Shown piece by piece: positions 1 through 12,789 of a stretch of DNA of 64,000 nt. The translations under genes and the position numbers were made by a program. The stretch's first letter is position 1; the number at the start of each line of letters is the position of its first letter. The stretch spans positions 1,100,812 to 1,164,811 of the forward strand of contig JAQFVV010006449.1 in assembly GCA_028023455.1 (NCBI GenBank), written 5' to 3'. The stretch is from Epiperipatus broadwayi (lineage: Eukaryota; Onychophora; Udeonychophora; Euonychophora; Peripatidae). Under the pieces are notes generated by a model that ran no database searches, was not told the DNA's origin, and worked only from the letters and a program-made list of their open reading frames with translations.

Positions 1-552
1 GTGTTGTTTAACTTATTTTTTGTTGCAAGGTAAACAAGAATAAACCAAAATCTTAAAACACTTTATTTCTTAATTGTCAAAAAAATATAAACTCAATACC
101 TTATTTTATTTGTTTTAATAATGACTACATATGTTGACACACCTCTCTATCTCTATTGTCACCATATAATCTTCTGATTATTTATGCCTTTCCTACATTA
201 ATCAGATTTTCAAACAATTTTATTTATACCTTTATTTCTAATTTATTATCATCTAACTTGAGGGCTATTATTTCATTTTAATAAAACATATTTCTTAATA
301 TTTTCTCTCACTCTATTTTTCTCATGGGGAAAAACTTTTAAATCTATGCTATAACTTGTTTTTAAATACTAAATTGTTGTATTTGTTCCCCCAGCAATGG
401 GTATTGAATTCCACATTTTAGTCCACCATTGTAATGATTTTTATACAATTATGACTTATCTCAAGTTGCAGTTCTATTGTATTAAAGTCCTATTTTGGGA
501 AGTCATTCTATCATTTTCCAGTAGATTAGGTCTTACTTTATGCACTATAATG
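1..552. other. AT-rich non-coding stretch
   Basis: I see no open frame, RNA gene or clear repeat here. The sequence is AT-rich with short T and A runs, and ends at the left target-site duplication of the hAT element. Confidence 0.6.
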
Positions 553-560
553 TGTTAGTT

Positions 561-2038
561 CAGCGTTTCCCAACCTTTTTTGGCTCGCGTACCACTTGGT
601 AGTACATCACACTAAATTGTACCACTTCGTAAAAATGATTGTATTTTGTGAAATTTATTGCGAGTGTGTTATTTTATTTGCATTATAAATATTATAGGGT
701 GACCATGTATTCACATCACAATGAGACAAATTACATTGAAACAAGCTTAAACGATTATAAACTCACTGAAAATATAAATTCACTGTAACATATATATATA
801 TGTTTGTTCAAAGTTTCATATTTATCTACTATTTTGTCATATTTCGTTTACTAATAAATGGTTTTAATAAAAACACAAAATTATAAAAAACCAATTAATA
901 TATTTTATCATAATCAAATATTTTTATAAAATAAATTTAATGAGTTCCTTTCCTTGTGCTTGTTTCGAAAACATAATTTTTTGAAATTTGGTTCAAAAGA
1001 TGTGAGGTATACCCTTAAGTCTACAGCTGCATTCAATTTGTTTCAATACTTATTTTTTTTTTAAATATATGAAGAAAAAGCTCTTTCTCTACTAATTTCA
1101 TACTAGTAAATGGTAATAATAATTTAAGAGCTTTCTCAGAAAGTTGTTCATAATCTTTAATGTTTAACCAAAATTAATTAGATTGTGTCGATAATTCTAT
1201 TAAATTTTCTTTCTCTTTTATTGATAATGATGTAGCTTTTTCTAAATTTTCTTCATAGAAGGGGTTTGAAATCCACTTATCATTTGTGTTTTCGGGTTTT
1301 GCAAAATATTCCATTAAAGACAATTTTAATCCTGTTAAATGTGCTATTATATTTTCTCGTATATCTTGAGACAGGCTAACCTTATGATTGTTTTCAATAC
1401 ACTGTTTCCAAAAATCTAATTTCTTAATCATATTTTCAATTTTATCATTAACATTAAAGATCGTTATCGAGTTGTTCTGAGGTGTCAAATTTAAGTTATT
1501 TATTTGCAAAAAAATATCAGTTAAATATGCAATCACCTGAAGCCAACCAAAATCATACAATTTCGAAGAAAGATCAAAAGAATTGTCTTCAAAAAAAAAA
1601 AACTGTCCTTCTTGTCTAAATTCGAATAAGCGGGTTATATGGGGATCAATGAATTTTAATAAACAAAGACGATACAATCACAAACAATAACCTGTCACTT
1701 GTAAGCCGCGTGGTGAAGTGAACAAGAGTGCAGCACCATGACAACAGTGGCGGCAACATCTCAAGTTACTAATGGCTAACGGCTAAATTTAAAAGTGCAC
1801 TCCAAAAAAACGATATCGATTGCTGGATTTTCGATCATCGATTGTACATATTAACAACTTTACTGTATAATATTATTAATTAAAATAATTTTTATGAATT
1901 ATAGGAAAAAACGTTTCTATGATATTTTTATGATTTGATTTTTTTTTATGTCTGCCATTATTGATTATTTTTCACGTACCACCAACCAGCAACTCGCGTA
2001 CCACCAGTGGTACTCGTACCACAGGTTGGGAAATGCTG
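561..2038 (-). mobile_element. hAT-superfamily DNA transposon, internally deleted
   Basis: The left end begins CAGCGTTTCCCAACC and the right end read on the minus strand begins CAGCATTTCCCAACC, a classic hAT terminal inverted repeat; further in, both ends share a segment rich in GTACCAC. The octamer TGTTAGTT flanks the element on both sides (553-560 and 2039-2046), a perfect 8-bp target-site duplication as expected for hAT. At 1478 bp the element is far shorter than an autonomous hAT and carries only part of a transposase (1174-1677, minus strand), so it is non-autonomous. The intact duplication and near-identical ends suggest a fairly recent insertion. Confidence 0.92.
1174..1677 (-). pseudogene. 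hAT transposase fragment, ZBED5/SCAND3-like
   Basis: This 167-residue frame resembles the middle part of the hAT-type transposases that gave rise to ZBED5- and SCAND3-like proteins. The order of recognisable blocks is: a phenylalanine-rich start near residues 25-30, then GWLQVIAYLTDIFLQINNLN (about 45-64), then NDKIENMIKKLDFWK (about 77-91), then WISNPF (about 135-140). No BED zinc finger, catalytic DDE segment or C-terminal dimerisation block is visible, so the protein is truncated at both ends. It lies inside the hAT element at 561-2038 and reads from its right end toward its left. The first methionine is probably not a true start; the frame is what internal deletion left over. It is not expected to be active. 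Confidence 0.8.
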
Positions 2039-2212
2039 TGTTAGTTAATCAAACTAATAAAGGGGAAATATTCCATTCAGGTATGAATTCTGATAGCTCG
2101 AGAACATTATTATATTTCCTGATTAATTGACCTAATATTGTATTACAATTTGAATTGCCAATACAATGTTTTTTATTTATTTAAGAGGGTACCAGAGTCT
2201 ATAGACCCAATA

Positions 2213-2436
2213 TCTTTAGTTTTTATGCTGAATTTGTGAAAAGATAAGGAGGATTTAGATATAAAGGCCACAGAGTTGACAAAGATTATGTTGTGGAAAT
2301 GGGATGGGGAAGAATATGGGAATACATAGAGTGGGGAATGGAAAATAAAGTGGCTAACAGGTTTATCTGGGTATAATTGCTAAGATATTCTTGATTTTGT
2401 TTAAGGAAAAGCCAAAATACATCACATCACATCTGA
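2213..2436 (+). mobile_element. LINE 3' fragment, copy 1
   Basis: This stretch matches the last codons and 3' untranslated tail of the LINE at 38565-40490 (which is on the opposite strand), including the segment encoding KIMLWKWD and the untranslated GGAATGGAAAATAAAGTGGC. It ends in an ATCAC pentanucleotide tail like the reference copy. It is a 5'-truncated insertion carrying only about 220 bp. Confidence 0.85.
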
Positions 2437-2712
2437 TAATGAAATTATGAAAGAATATACTGAAAAAAGTGATTATACAGAAAGTGAATTATTGGTGTTT
2501 ATGCTGGGTTTGGGAAAAGATAAAGGGGATTTAGATATAAAGGTTATAGAGTTGACAAAGATTATGTTGTGGAAATGAGATGGAGCAGAATATGGGAAAA
2601 TTAAACTAGAGTGGGGAATGGAAAATAAAGTGGCTAACAGATTTATCTGGACATAATTGCTGAGATATTCTTGACTTCATTTAAGGAGAAGCCACATTAT
2701 GTCACATCTCTT
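2437..2712 (+). mobile_element. LINE 3' fragment, copy 2, head-to-tail with copy 1
   Basis: This second fragment of the same LINE starts slightly further upstream in the element, in the codons for SDYTESELLVFML, and runs to the shared 3' end. It sits directly behind the pentanucleotide tail of copy 1 in the same orientation. A TGA replaces the Trp codon near the end of the frame. Adjacent 5'-truncated copies suggest insertion into, or just beyond, an existing LINE tail. Confidence 0.85.
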
Positions 2713-3907
2713 ACCATATTGCATTGTCATTTATGAAGTAAACAACTACAAAGTAAGATTGAGAAAAACATTTTCTTATCACTTACTTAATCTATTATTT
2801 GAATTTTTCCCCACTTTAAACATCCATATTGGCATAGGTAATTTATATATTATCAAGCAATTATTTACACCAAAATCTAATAAACTAAAATTAAGAATGT
2901 ACAATGAATAGTTTATATTAATAATAAAAGTTTTATTAAGATATTTTAAACATTTATTATGAATTATTTATAAAACTGGAAAGAACACACACACATAATC
3001 AGAAAACAATATGAATCAATTAGTTCAAACAATTCACTTTGAAGACTAAAGCAGCAAATGTTTATTCTTTTGTTTGTTTTATTAGAAGTTCATTTAAATT
3101 TAGTTTGCAAACTTATTGAGTCAGACATGAGTTATGATATGGCTAATAATTTACTGGTAAGTTCCTTAAGTTTATGTAGACTATAGATTATTGTTACTAA
3201 GCATGGTCCTTTTATGAAGGGTTCCATAGGAATTAACTTTGACTTCATTCTTGTAATGTTCTCACATTTCTATTGTATATTAAAGTAAGATTAGACTTGA
3301 AATTCTTGGTAACTTTTGTGAGAGAATGTGATGACACACACTCTGGTTTTGACTCACACATGATAATTGGGTTCAGCATAACAGTTCTGGATGGATTCAT
3401 TTTATTAAGGCTTTGGAAAAAACCAAGTCTAAATAGCTCCTCTTGCTCTTTTGCTCTATGCCCCATACCAGAAACAACAAAAAAAAAAAACAAAGAAAAG
3501 AAATTTCTCTAAAGTATTTCACTTGTTTTATATCCCAACCAGTTTGAAATCATTGAACATATTATCTTCTTCTCTTTTCTTTTCTTACAAATTTATAATC
3601 TTGTACATTCCTTTTTACTTTTTAGTTTTAAAGTTATCTTTTCATAAATTCTTTTGGAGCCATATTTAATTATCGTTCTAAGAATACTATCTTTATTATA
3701 ATCTCCTGCATTTGATTTTTTTTTTTTTTTTGGTTTATCTGGATTAAGAATCTGCATGTGTTTCTATTCTCTCTAATTTTAACTTTATTTTAAAATAGAT
3801 AATAGAAAACACAAATAACTTTCATTATTCTTATCTAAAAAATAATAATTTATACTAACTAAAAAAAAAAAAAAAAGTAAATTGCATCAATTGAGAAATT
3901 TTTTTGA
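2713..3907. other. Non-coding stretch with A/T runs
   Basis: Open frames here are short, overlap on both strands and run into homopolymers (T run near 3719-3731, A run near 3861-3876). No protein domain or RNA was recognised. Confidence 0.55.
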
Positions 3908-3921
3908 AATTTTACTTTTTT

Positions 3922-4032
3922 TTTTTTTTTTCATATGTCATAGCATCAGCCGGGACGCGAACCCACAACCGTCTGCAACCAACTACTTGCTTGCATGGCA
4001 GCTGCGATACCTCTCGGCTAACAACGCAAAAC
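3922..4032 (-). mobile_element. tRNA-derived SINE with poly(A) tail
   Basis: Read on the minus strand, the element contains a pol III A box (TAGCCGAGAGG) and a B box (GGTTCGCGTCC) in tRNA-like spacing, and ends in a poly(A) run of about 17. AATTTTACTTTTTT occurs on both sides (from 3908, merging with the poly-T, and 4033-4046), a target-site duplication typical of LINE-machinery retroposition. The body is only about 95 bp before the tail, very short for a SINE, and lacks a paired acceptor stem, so it is not a functional tRNA gene. Confidence 0.85.
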
Positions 4033-4099
4033 AATTTTACTTTTTTAGCGTTGAAATATTAATAAATGCCTATACACTTGTGTTATATATATATATGGC

Positions 4100-4415
4100 A
4101 CAAGTGTCTTATTAATAGCTTGGCAAAAGATCTTAATTCTAATTAATTTGTATTGTACCAGTATATGTGGCCATGTACAATCCATGGCCACATATTCATG
4201 AGTGTCTTATTCATAGTGTGGGGAAAGTTCTTAATTCAACTTTATATATATATATATACATACATAATAAAGTTGAATATATTCAACTTTATATATATAT
4301 ATATACATACATAACTGGAACAATATATATATATGGTACAATACAAATTAAGTTGAATAACTTTCCCCAGACTATGAATAACCCATTCATAAATATGTGG
4401 CCATGTATTAATTAT
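4100..4415. repeat. Foldback element with three related arms
   Basis: A segment beginning GTGTCTTATT(A/C)ATAG occurs as direct copies near 4105 and 4202, and again inverted near 4340-4415. Between the outer arms are two (TA)n blocks, each followed by ACATACATAA. A perfect 13-bp palindrome, ATATGTGGCCATG with its complement and a 7-base loop, lies near 4164-4196. The arrangement suggests a MITE that partly duplicated and inverted on itself. Confidence 0.7.
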
Positions 4416-4439
4416 ATTTTAATGTATTTTAACAAATAT

Positions 4440-5076
4440 TAATTAGTTTCTGGAAATACGTTATGATATTTGTACATTAAATAAATTTTAAAAGAAACTT
4501 ATTTCATTCTAAATTATATCTTTATGTTGAAGGACAAGATATACAACTCATTTTTATTACTTTATATATATATATGCAATCTTATATATATATATGTGTG
4601 TGTGTGTGTGCATGCATGCGTGTGTAACGAACAGAAAGTAACAAACTTTTTTATGATTTACATAAAGTAAATAAACTTTCAAAAGACAGATGACAGCATC
4701 TATCTCTTAGCATTTGTTCTTATATGTGCCTAGGTTATTAATGGAATTTTAAATGAGGGAGTAAATTTGATTAATTGATTATATATATTTATAGAATAAA
4801 TGACAAGAATCAACACTTAAGAAAATAACCACAAGCCATAAACAATTTTAAATATGGCTTTTATATAAAAATTACATTATATTTTCAGTAATCTCAATAC
4901 ATGTTCATGTAAGTTTTAATATTTATTGAGATATTTGCACTGCTTTTTCATAGCTCATAAGCAGCCGTTCCTTCTGTTTAATTTATATATACACACATAT
5001 ATATATATACAAACTATTGATTTTGCTATTTTTATATTTGTGTTAAAATTTTTAAATTTATATATATATTTATTAG
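4440..5076. other. Upstream flank of the protease exon
   Basis: AT-rich with (TA)n and (TG)n tracts near 4562-4625. No upstream exon supplying the protease start codon could be recognised, though a short 5' exon could easily be missed. Confidence 0.5.
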
Positions 5077-5141
5077 GATAAAAGTGAAGGTCTCCTTGTT
5101 TTCCTATATTATTCCTTTGCTAATTTGTGTTTACGCAGTTG
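5077..5141 (+). CDS. Secreted S1 serine protease, exon 1 (signal peptide)
   Basis: The exon follows an acceptor-like TTTATTAG and ends at a good donor, G|GTAAGAAT. In frame it encodes IKVSLFSYIIPLLICVYAV: a basic residue, a hydrophobic core and small residues at the end, the shape of a secretory signal peptide. It contains no ATG in frame. If the previous exon ended in AT, the first G here would complete a split start codon; that is inference. The exon ends one base into a codon, and the exon at 8671 supplies exactly the two missing bases, which strongly ties the two together. Six bases past the donor the intron enters a 268-bp microsatellite. The call rests on phase, splice sites and the signal-like peptide; no transcript is available. 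Confidence 0.65.
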
Positions 5142-5147
5142 GTAAGA

Positions 5148-6520
<1,373 letters not shown>

Positions 6521-7648
6521 AAACCAGAGCATTGTGGCCTCAGGCCTTTTATTTGAAGAGTCAGAATAGACTAAAGTGCTAAAATGAATGCATAACAACA
6601 ATAGTTCTTTTTATATAGTAATCTTCAGCTATGTATAAAATTTATGGAAGTCTATCTTTAAGTGTAAATTAATTTTAGTATAAAATATGTTTTACATGTT
6701 TAAATTACACAATGTTATTAAAAAGTCACAAATAATGTTTATGTGTTGTGTTTATGAAAGTATTTGTTTCCAACAATTGGAAATTTCATTATTACTGTAA
6801 CCAAGATGTTAATAACTTGTATTCTTAAAAACAAACATTTTTACATAAGATGTAACTGTAGTCATGTATTTTTTTACTTTTACATAAATATTTTACAAAC
6901 ATATTTCATAAGTAAGCATAAATATGTAAACAATTTACTGAAAATTACAATTTGTACTTCCAAAATAGCAAAAAAAAATTTTCAGGTCTGTTTCTTTCTT
7001 TGATTAATGGGACAATAAATTCAGGTATTGTTGGCTTCTTTCATTTTTGAAGATGTGTATAATATTTATAGAATACTGACATCTTCAATTTTTCTCTTAA
7101 AGCAATACATTTATTTCCAATTTCCACAGCCAAAATTTTGAATTGGTAACTTAATATTAGGGATAATAACAATATTGCAAAAAGAGGCAAAAAAATAGCC
7201 TTCTGATTAAAACATTGGAAAATGAATAATTCAGTCATCAATGGAAGATATCACTAAATCTTGAATTGATCTATATTTCTTTGGATGTATAGTTGACTAC
7301 TAATCATAACAACAAAACATATTCTTAAGATACATACATAAAATTAAATGCCTCTTATGTAATAAATATTTAATAAAAATAATAATAAATATAATGATGA
7401 TGACATATTTATAAAAATTATTTCAAACCATGCAAGTACTTTCAGTTACTCTCTTAACCATTTTCAACTGTCATTTAAATTCATACATAGCAGATTAAAT
7501 GTCATCAAGTCATATTCCAAGATTCTGAAATTTAATGTTATGATGACAGATTACAGTTGTTGTATTTACAAAATTATCTTATTTTTTCATTATGGTTCCT
7601 CTTCTCATGAAGGATCTTATCCTTGTCAAGATCAAGATTGAAAGTAGG

Positions 7649-8263
7649 TGTTATGTTCGATCTGGATTACAGACCCAACCTACAGAAAATAATACTAACA
7701 CTAGTATTACAATTAATTTAAGATTTATTATATTCACAAATATACACAATACATTATAGTATAGTTATAATGTGAACTCTTGGATTCAGATTTTGTGGTT
7801 CTACCAGTTCCAGCTACACCTGATAGCTTGCCTCATGAGTAGGAAGAATAACTCTTTCAGCTGTACAAAACTGCTTGCCTTGAGTCAACAGTAGTCATAA
7901 CAGTGTCTTATTTCTCTGTGAACTTAACCTAGATGCATGGACAAATTGCATATTGCTATTTGGGAAGGCTTACTACTGTTCAGGTTAGCAGGGCTTTCCT
8001 GGGAGAATTTGTATCTTCTTTGTAGGTCAGACAGAGGTTCTTTCCTTTTTCTCCCAAAAGGCTGACCATTTATAGCCAGATTCTTGACCTTACTGAAAAC
8101 ATTTGGATTCAGTGACCATCATTGCTTACTTGCCTGCACTAATCATTGGCTATGTGTTTAGCTGTACATCAGCCTAATGACCAGTAACAAACAATGCTTA
8201 ATCCAATGAAATAAAAATGGAATCTGGATTAGTCCCCTTCTGAGGGAAAGGAGAACTATAACA
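7649..8263 (-). mobile_element. Solo LTR
   Basis: The 615-bp segment begins TGTTAT and ends ATAACA, the short inverted termini typical of LTRs, and is flanked by GTAGG (7644-7648) and GTAGA (8264-8268), a 5-bp duplication with one mismatch. On the minus strand it has a CCAAT sequence (near 8150), CTATAAATGG (near 8072) and AATAAA (near 7725) in U3-R order, so that orientation is preferred. No internal retroelement sequence follows on either side, pointing to a solo LTR left by recombination. A separate 10-bp direct repeat, ATCTGGATTA, lies just inside each end and is probably part of the LTR. Confidence 0.65.
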
Positions 8264-8670
8264 GTAGACTTTCATATCTTTCATGATCAGAAAAAACAAA
8301 AACTATTATCTGATTTTTTTCATCATATAAAAAGCATAAATTTGTCATCATATTTTTATATAAAAAATTATTTATCAGAAGAGAAACCATAATATAATAT
8401 AAATTAAGGGGACAATTTTCATAAATATAAGTAGAACATCTATAATCTATGGACAATCTGCTAATTAAAATTTGGGGAATCCTGGAATATGATTTTATTT
8501 ACCCTACATTTGAATTTAAATATTTAAAAAATATGAGAATATCTGAAAATACTTCAGTGGTCTGTTATAATTTTTATAAGTATATTTTTACTGTTATATA
8601 TCAGGGTGTGTGTGCGCGCGTGTTAAAATGCATCATGCATGAATATAATAATTTAAAATTTTTATTTCAG

Positions 8671-8816
8671 TTTCAATCCCTCATGGTGGGTATGTAAATG
8701 ATGATCATAATAAAATTCCACACCCATCAAATACCAAATATGGTCCCATAGCCATGAGAAGAGCTAAGCGTATAGCTGGAGGACAAATAATTCTGGAAGG
8801 AGAGGCCCCATGGATG
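8671..8816 (+). CDS. Secreted S1 serine protease, exon 2 (propeptide and activation site)
   Basis: The acceptor TTTATTTCAG precedes the exon and the donor ATG|GTAATT follows it. Two bases complete the codon begun in exon 1, then 48 codons run without a stop. The peptide starts SIPHGG, passes through a polar propeptide, and reaches RRAKRIAGGQ. Cleavage after that Arg would free a mature N-terminus IAGG, the form that inserts into the S1 fold to activate the enzyme. EGEAPWM then follows, the usual beginning of a trypsin-like domain. The propeptide is short, with no CLIP, LDL-receptor or other domain in this exon. The dibasic RRAKR suggests activation by a trypsin-like or furin-like protease. 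The following intron runs to 41547. Confidence 0.88.
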
Positions 8817-9261
8817 GTAATTTTATATAATTTGTTTTCAACGTATTTATTTTTGCATTTATTTGTAAATATTTAACAAAAACGTAGTAGAAACTATTCT
8901 AATGTTATTAAATAGAGAGAGATGTATAATATATTTTATTTAGTCATAAATACAATATTAGTTAAACTTAATAGTCATAATTTAAAATTCAATTTATTAA
9001 CTAACTTATTTATATACAGTCAAAGACATGTTAAATTCTTTGTCTATGCATATTTGAATGTTTGCAAAAGTATTTGTGTCTATTTTTAATATTAATTAGC
9101 ACAATAAAAAGTTTACATTTCCAACACTATTTATAAATAATATACAAATCTAAATTCAGGTGTAAATTGTAATTAAGTTGGTGGTGTTTTGTGTGAGTGA
9201 TCTATCAAATACAATTGATAATATGTAGAGGAAATTCATTTAGACCATTTTTTCACAATAT
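8817..9261. other. Start of the 32.7-kb protease intron
   Basis: AT-rich intron sequence without recognised elements up to the RTE-like LINE fragment. Confidence 0.6.
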
Positions 9262-9620
9262 TAGATTAAAAAGTAGGAACAAGAAGAGATCGAAAATGCA
9301 ATGTATGGGTAAGACAACAAACAGGTGTTACTGACCTTATTGAAAAAATTAAAAGATTGAAATGGAGTTGGGCTGGACATATTGCTAGAAGAGATGATAA
9401 TAGATGGACAATTGAAATTTTAGACTGGATTCCAAGAGATTGTAAAAGACCCAGAAAGAGCCACATGTGAGATGGATGGATGAAATAAGAAAATGTGCAG
9501 GGGTGTTGTGGAGAAGAGAAGCTAAAGATCGGAGAAGATGGATTAAACTTGGAGAGACCTTCATCCTGCAGTAGATTGATAATGGTTGTTGATGATGATG
9601 ATAATGATGATTATATTATA
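9262..9620 (+). pseudogene. RTE-like LINE, C-terminal fragment
   Basis: The translation includes IKRLKWSWAGHIARR, then RWTIEILDWIPR, then RWMDEIRK, and ends LGETFILQ followed by a stop. This is the conserved C-terminal block of the endonuclease/reverse-transcriptase LINEs often annotated as craniofacial-development-protein-2-like or RTE type. A one-base loss near 9460 breaks the frame. The copy ends in a GAT/ATG-rich tail (9586-9617), a usual end for this family. Only the last 100 or so residues are present, so it is a dead 5'-truncated copy in the sense orientation of the host intron. Confidence 0.85.
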
Positions 9621-10758
9621 TTTTCAAATTTATTATCTCTTGAAAATTACATAAAGAATAAAAAGAATTTTGTTGATTTTTTTTACCTGACAGGTGTGTG
9701 AAGTAGTTTGAGTGTATCATATATTTTACTAGAATTCTCGCTGCAACAAAGATACCTATTGAAAAGTAACTATTACTTACCCACTCTGAAGTGCCAGAGA
9801 TATCTCAGTTTCATAAATTATTTCTTTTAAAAAAATATCTAAGAAAAAACCACAGCCATCTCTCTGTTGGATTATTTACTTTCATGCTACTTTACTAAAA
9901 ATCATCATCGACATTTATAATCCTGTTCATTGTCACATATATGGTAATTTGCACTAGAAATATAAAATTGTCAAAAATATCTAAAGATGATTTTTTTGCC
10001 ATACCTGAAAGATATCAGAAAGTCTACACATATCATGTGAAGCTACATATTATATTTAACAGAATATTGTTCGGGATAAGACTATCCATAAAATATTTAA
10101 TAATCTGAAAATATATTTACCAATGCTGCATGAACAAGCAACAGATACCAAGCATGCTTATCGATGACAAAACTGTTCAGTCACTGAATGGTCGAGTTTG
10201 TGAATGTCAATGTGCCATTTAGCATGGAAATGAAACAGTATATTTCAAGCACCAAATTTCTGCAGTTAAATGGTTATAGGCTCAAGGTGAGGTTTGATGT
10301 GGATTATGAGAACTTTTTACTTGAATATTTAGAACTCATTTATTATTAGTATTAAAAAAAGTACACTTGTCAGAGATAAAGAAAAAAATAATGCCGATAA
10401 TTATTTATAAATTAATATACCGATATCAAGTTATTTATAAAAATCTGCCTTAAAATTCTTTACTGTAATAAAAAACATTAGATAATATTTCAGAGGGAAT
10501 ATAGAACTCACTGTTCAATATAGTTGTCATTAGCATCATGTGACTTTTGAGAATTTGAAATATCTCCAGAACAACTGAATGACTAAAGTTTCTTAAGTTT
10601 TATTTAATTTGAATAAATATAAGAACTGAACATATGTAAAATATTTTATTATTAAAACACAACTTTATAGTTTTACTAGGACTACATTTCACTTTAAATG
10701 TTGTATCATATAAAATATTATTCAAAAGTTTGCATATATTGATATTATAATACTAATG

Positions 10759-10762
<4 letters not shown>
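9621..10762. other. Intron sequence without recognised features
   Basis: AT-rich, no open frame of note and no recognised repeat family. Confidence 0.5.

Positions 10763-10808
<46 letters not shown>
10763..10808. repeat. (TA)n microsatellite
   Basis: About 23 uninterrupted TA units. Confidence 0.97.
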
Positions 10809-10809
<1 letters not shown>

Positions 10810-10869
10810 CAAATAAAATGTCCATTAATTAAAAACTATTGTAATAACAATAAAAATAATAAATATAAC

Positions 10870-10990
10870 CAGTCTCAATCCACAATAGTATTTTTCGTTA
10901 ATTCCTTAACTCTTCTCAACTGCTGTTAAATTCAAATTTAATGTCAATTGAAGAAGGTTAAGGAATTAACCGAAAGTACTTCTGTGATTG
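10870..10990. repeat. Small hairpin MITE-like element
   Basis: Two arms of about 55-60 bases are near-complementary around a centre near 10930; the shared core is GTTAATTCCTTAAC. A diverged copy of one arm is seen near 7434-7485 (GTACTTTCAGTTACTC), so the sequence is dispersed. No coding capacity. No target duplication could be settled. Confidence 0.65.
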
Positions 10991-12789
10991 AAAAACTATA
11001 TAGTAGTTCATTAATAATTATTTTTATTGTTATTATAAATTTTGTTGTTATTATTATTATTACTTTTGCAATAAAAAATACATTTTATGATTTAGCTATA
11101 TATTAACAATATGATTTGTTTAATTTGGTAAAATGAGAGAATGATAATAATGATGATGATGATAATAATAATAATACTAATAATAATAATTATATGTTTA
11201 ATGATAAACATTTTTATACTTATATGTATTATACAGGAATCTATTTGTTATATTATTCTTAATAAAATCTTTTTTTTTTTAAATTATATATTGTGAAAAC
11301 GTTATTGCAGAAGGGAAGAGCATAATTTGAAACAATATTATCTTCCAATTAATTATGACTGAAAGGAAATCAATAATAACAAATGAAGTATTTGAAATGT
11401 GTTTTTATATACTCATAATGTATATATATGTACAACATATATGTGTAAACATTCAATTAGGAAATATTTTAAAAAAGTATAGGTATATAAACTTTGCAAA
11501 CATTGCATTATATACACTTTTCAAGAGCAGAATATAAAAGTGTACTGGTAGAGAAAAAGGTTTCAGAAGGAGGTTTGAGTTGTAAGATTGATATAGATTA
11601 TCTTAGTGTATACCATCTTTCAGAAGAAAAAAGTATAATAAAACACACGTATGGATACAAGGTTTTGGGAAGGCAGGACAATCAGTAAAAGAATAAAGCA
11701 TGATATTGGATTTTCTGCAAAGTCTAATTTAGCATCTTGTATTGTCGATTGTTTGTTCTTCTATCAATGAAATATTAATAAAATTAAATAGTGGGGCACA
11801 TTTTATTATTGCTTATACCCCCAGATTACATTTAAAGAAATCAAAGAAGGAAAGCAATTAATTGTTGTTGGATAGAATTATTATAACAATACTATTGAAA
11901 TAAAAATTGATTCCTTCTCATAGACTTTAATGTGCAAGGTACAAATATTAGACCTTGGCCAAAAGTTATTGGAAATCATATATTGGTGTTATTAAATGAA
12001 GTGGTTGATTATTAATGAATTTATGCACATCACATGGGTTAATTATCATAAACACATTGCTTAAAAAAAACCGCTATAATAGCATGTAGATATGTCTAAG
12101 TTCAAAACAATGACTTGTATTCGATGGCATAATAATTAAGAATCAGAAAATTAAAAAAAAATCATCATGTGTTCAAGGCAATGACATTTAATAGATTACA
12201 TAGTAATAAAAGTCAGAAACCCGATGAAGTTTATATTATCGAATGCTAATAAGAATACATTGTTTGACAGATCATAAAATTCACGCTCCAAGATTAAAAT
12301 GATAATTGTTAATTAGTTTTAATAGCAATCTTAAATGAAAATGTATTTACAGAAATATAGTAAACCCATAAAATTTCAAAAACTAACAGATTCTAAAATA
12401 GCTAATATCGATCTCAGGACTTATTGAAACATGGAATTCTCTTAAGAACTAACTATACTATGGACACAAATAAATCTATTTATTATTGGGTTCACTAAAA
12501 AAGAAGAATAATGATTGAACTTCTGACAATAATCTTATTAAAAGATGTTATTAAAAGAAAATTTATCGTACATTCTAATTAGCAGAATAATTGAATAGAT
12601 TTGTAAATTCTCAATAGATATAATGACTGATCAAAATTTCAACTTCCTGCAGTATCTATTAAATTAGTATCAACTCCCAGCATGCAATGAAGCTATCTGG
12701 TGCAAGCTATAATAATCAATAAACGTCAGAAAGTTAACGCATTTATTTTTCTATCTAGTTTCCTCTCATGCAGTTTCACTAGACTAGTT
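10991..12789. other. Intron sequence with AAT/GAT runs
   Basis: (AAT)n and (GAT)n tracts lie near 11040-11200. Small frames at 11355-11690 have no recognisable domain. Nothing else was identified. Confidence 0.5.

Noticed and set aside
3245-3669. Overlapping ORFs on both strands near an A run
   Set aside because: They depend on homopolymers and show no protein-like pattern; opposite frames are equally open.
3930-4025. Functional tRNA gene on the minus strand
   Set aside because: A and B boxes are present, but no paired acceptor stem was found. The segment ends in poly(A) and is flanked by a target duplication, so it is a retroposon.
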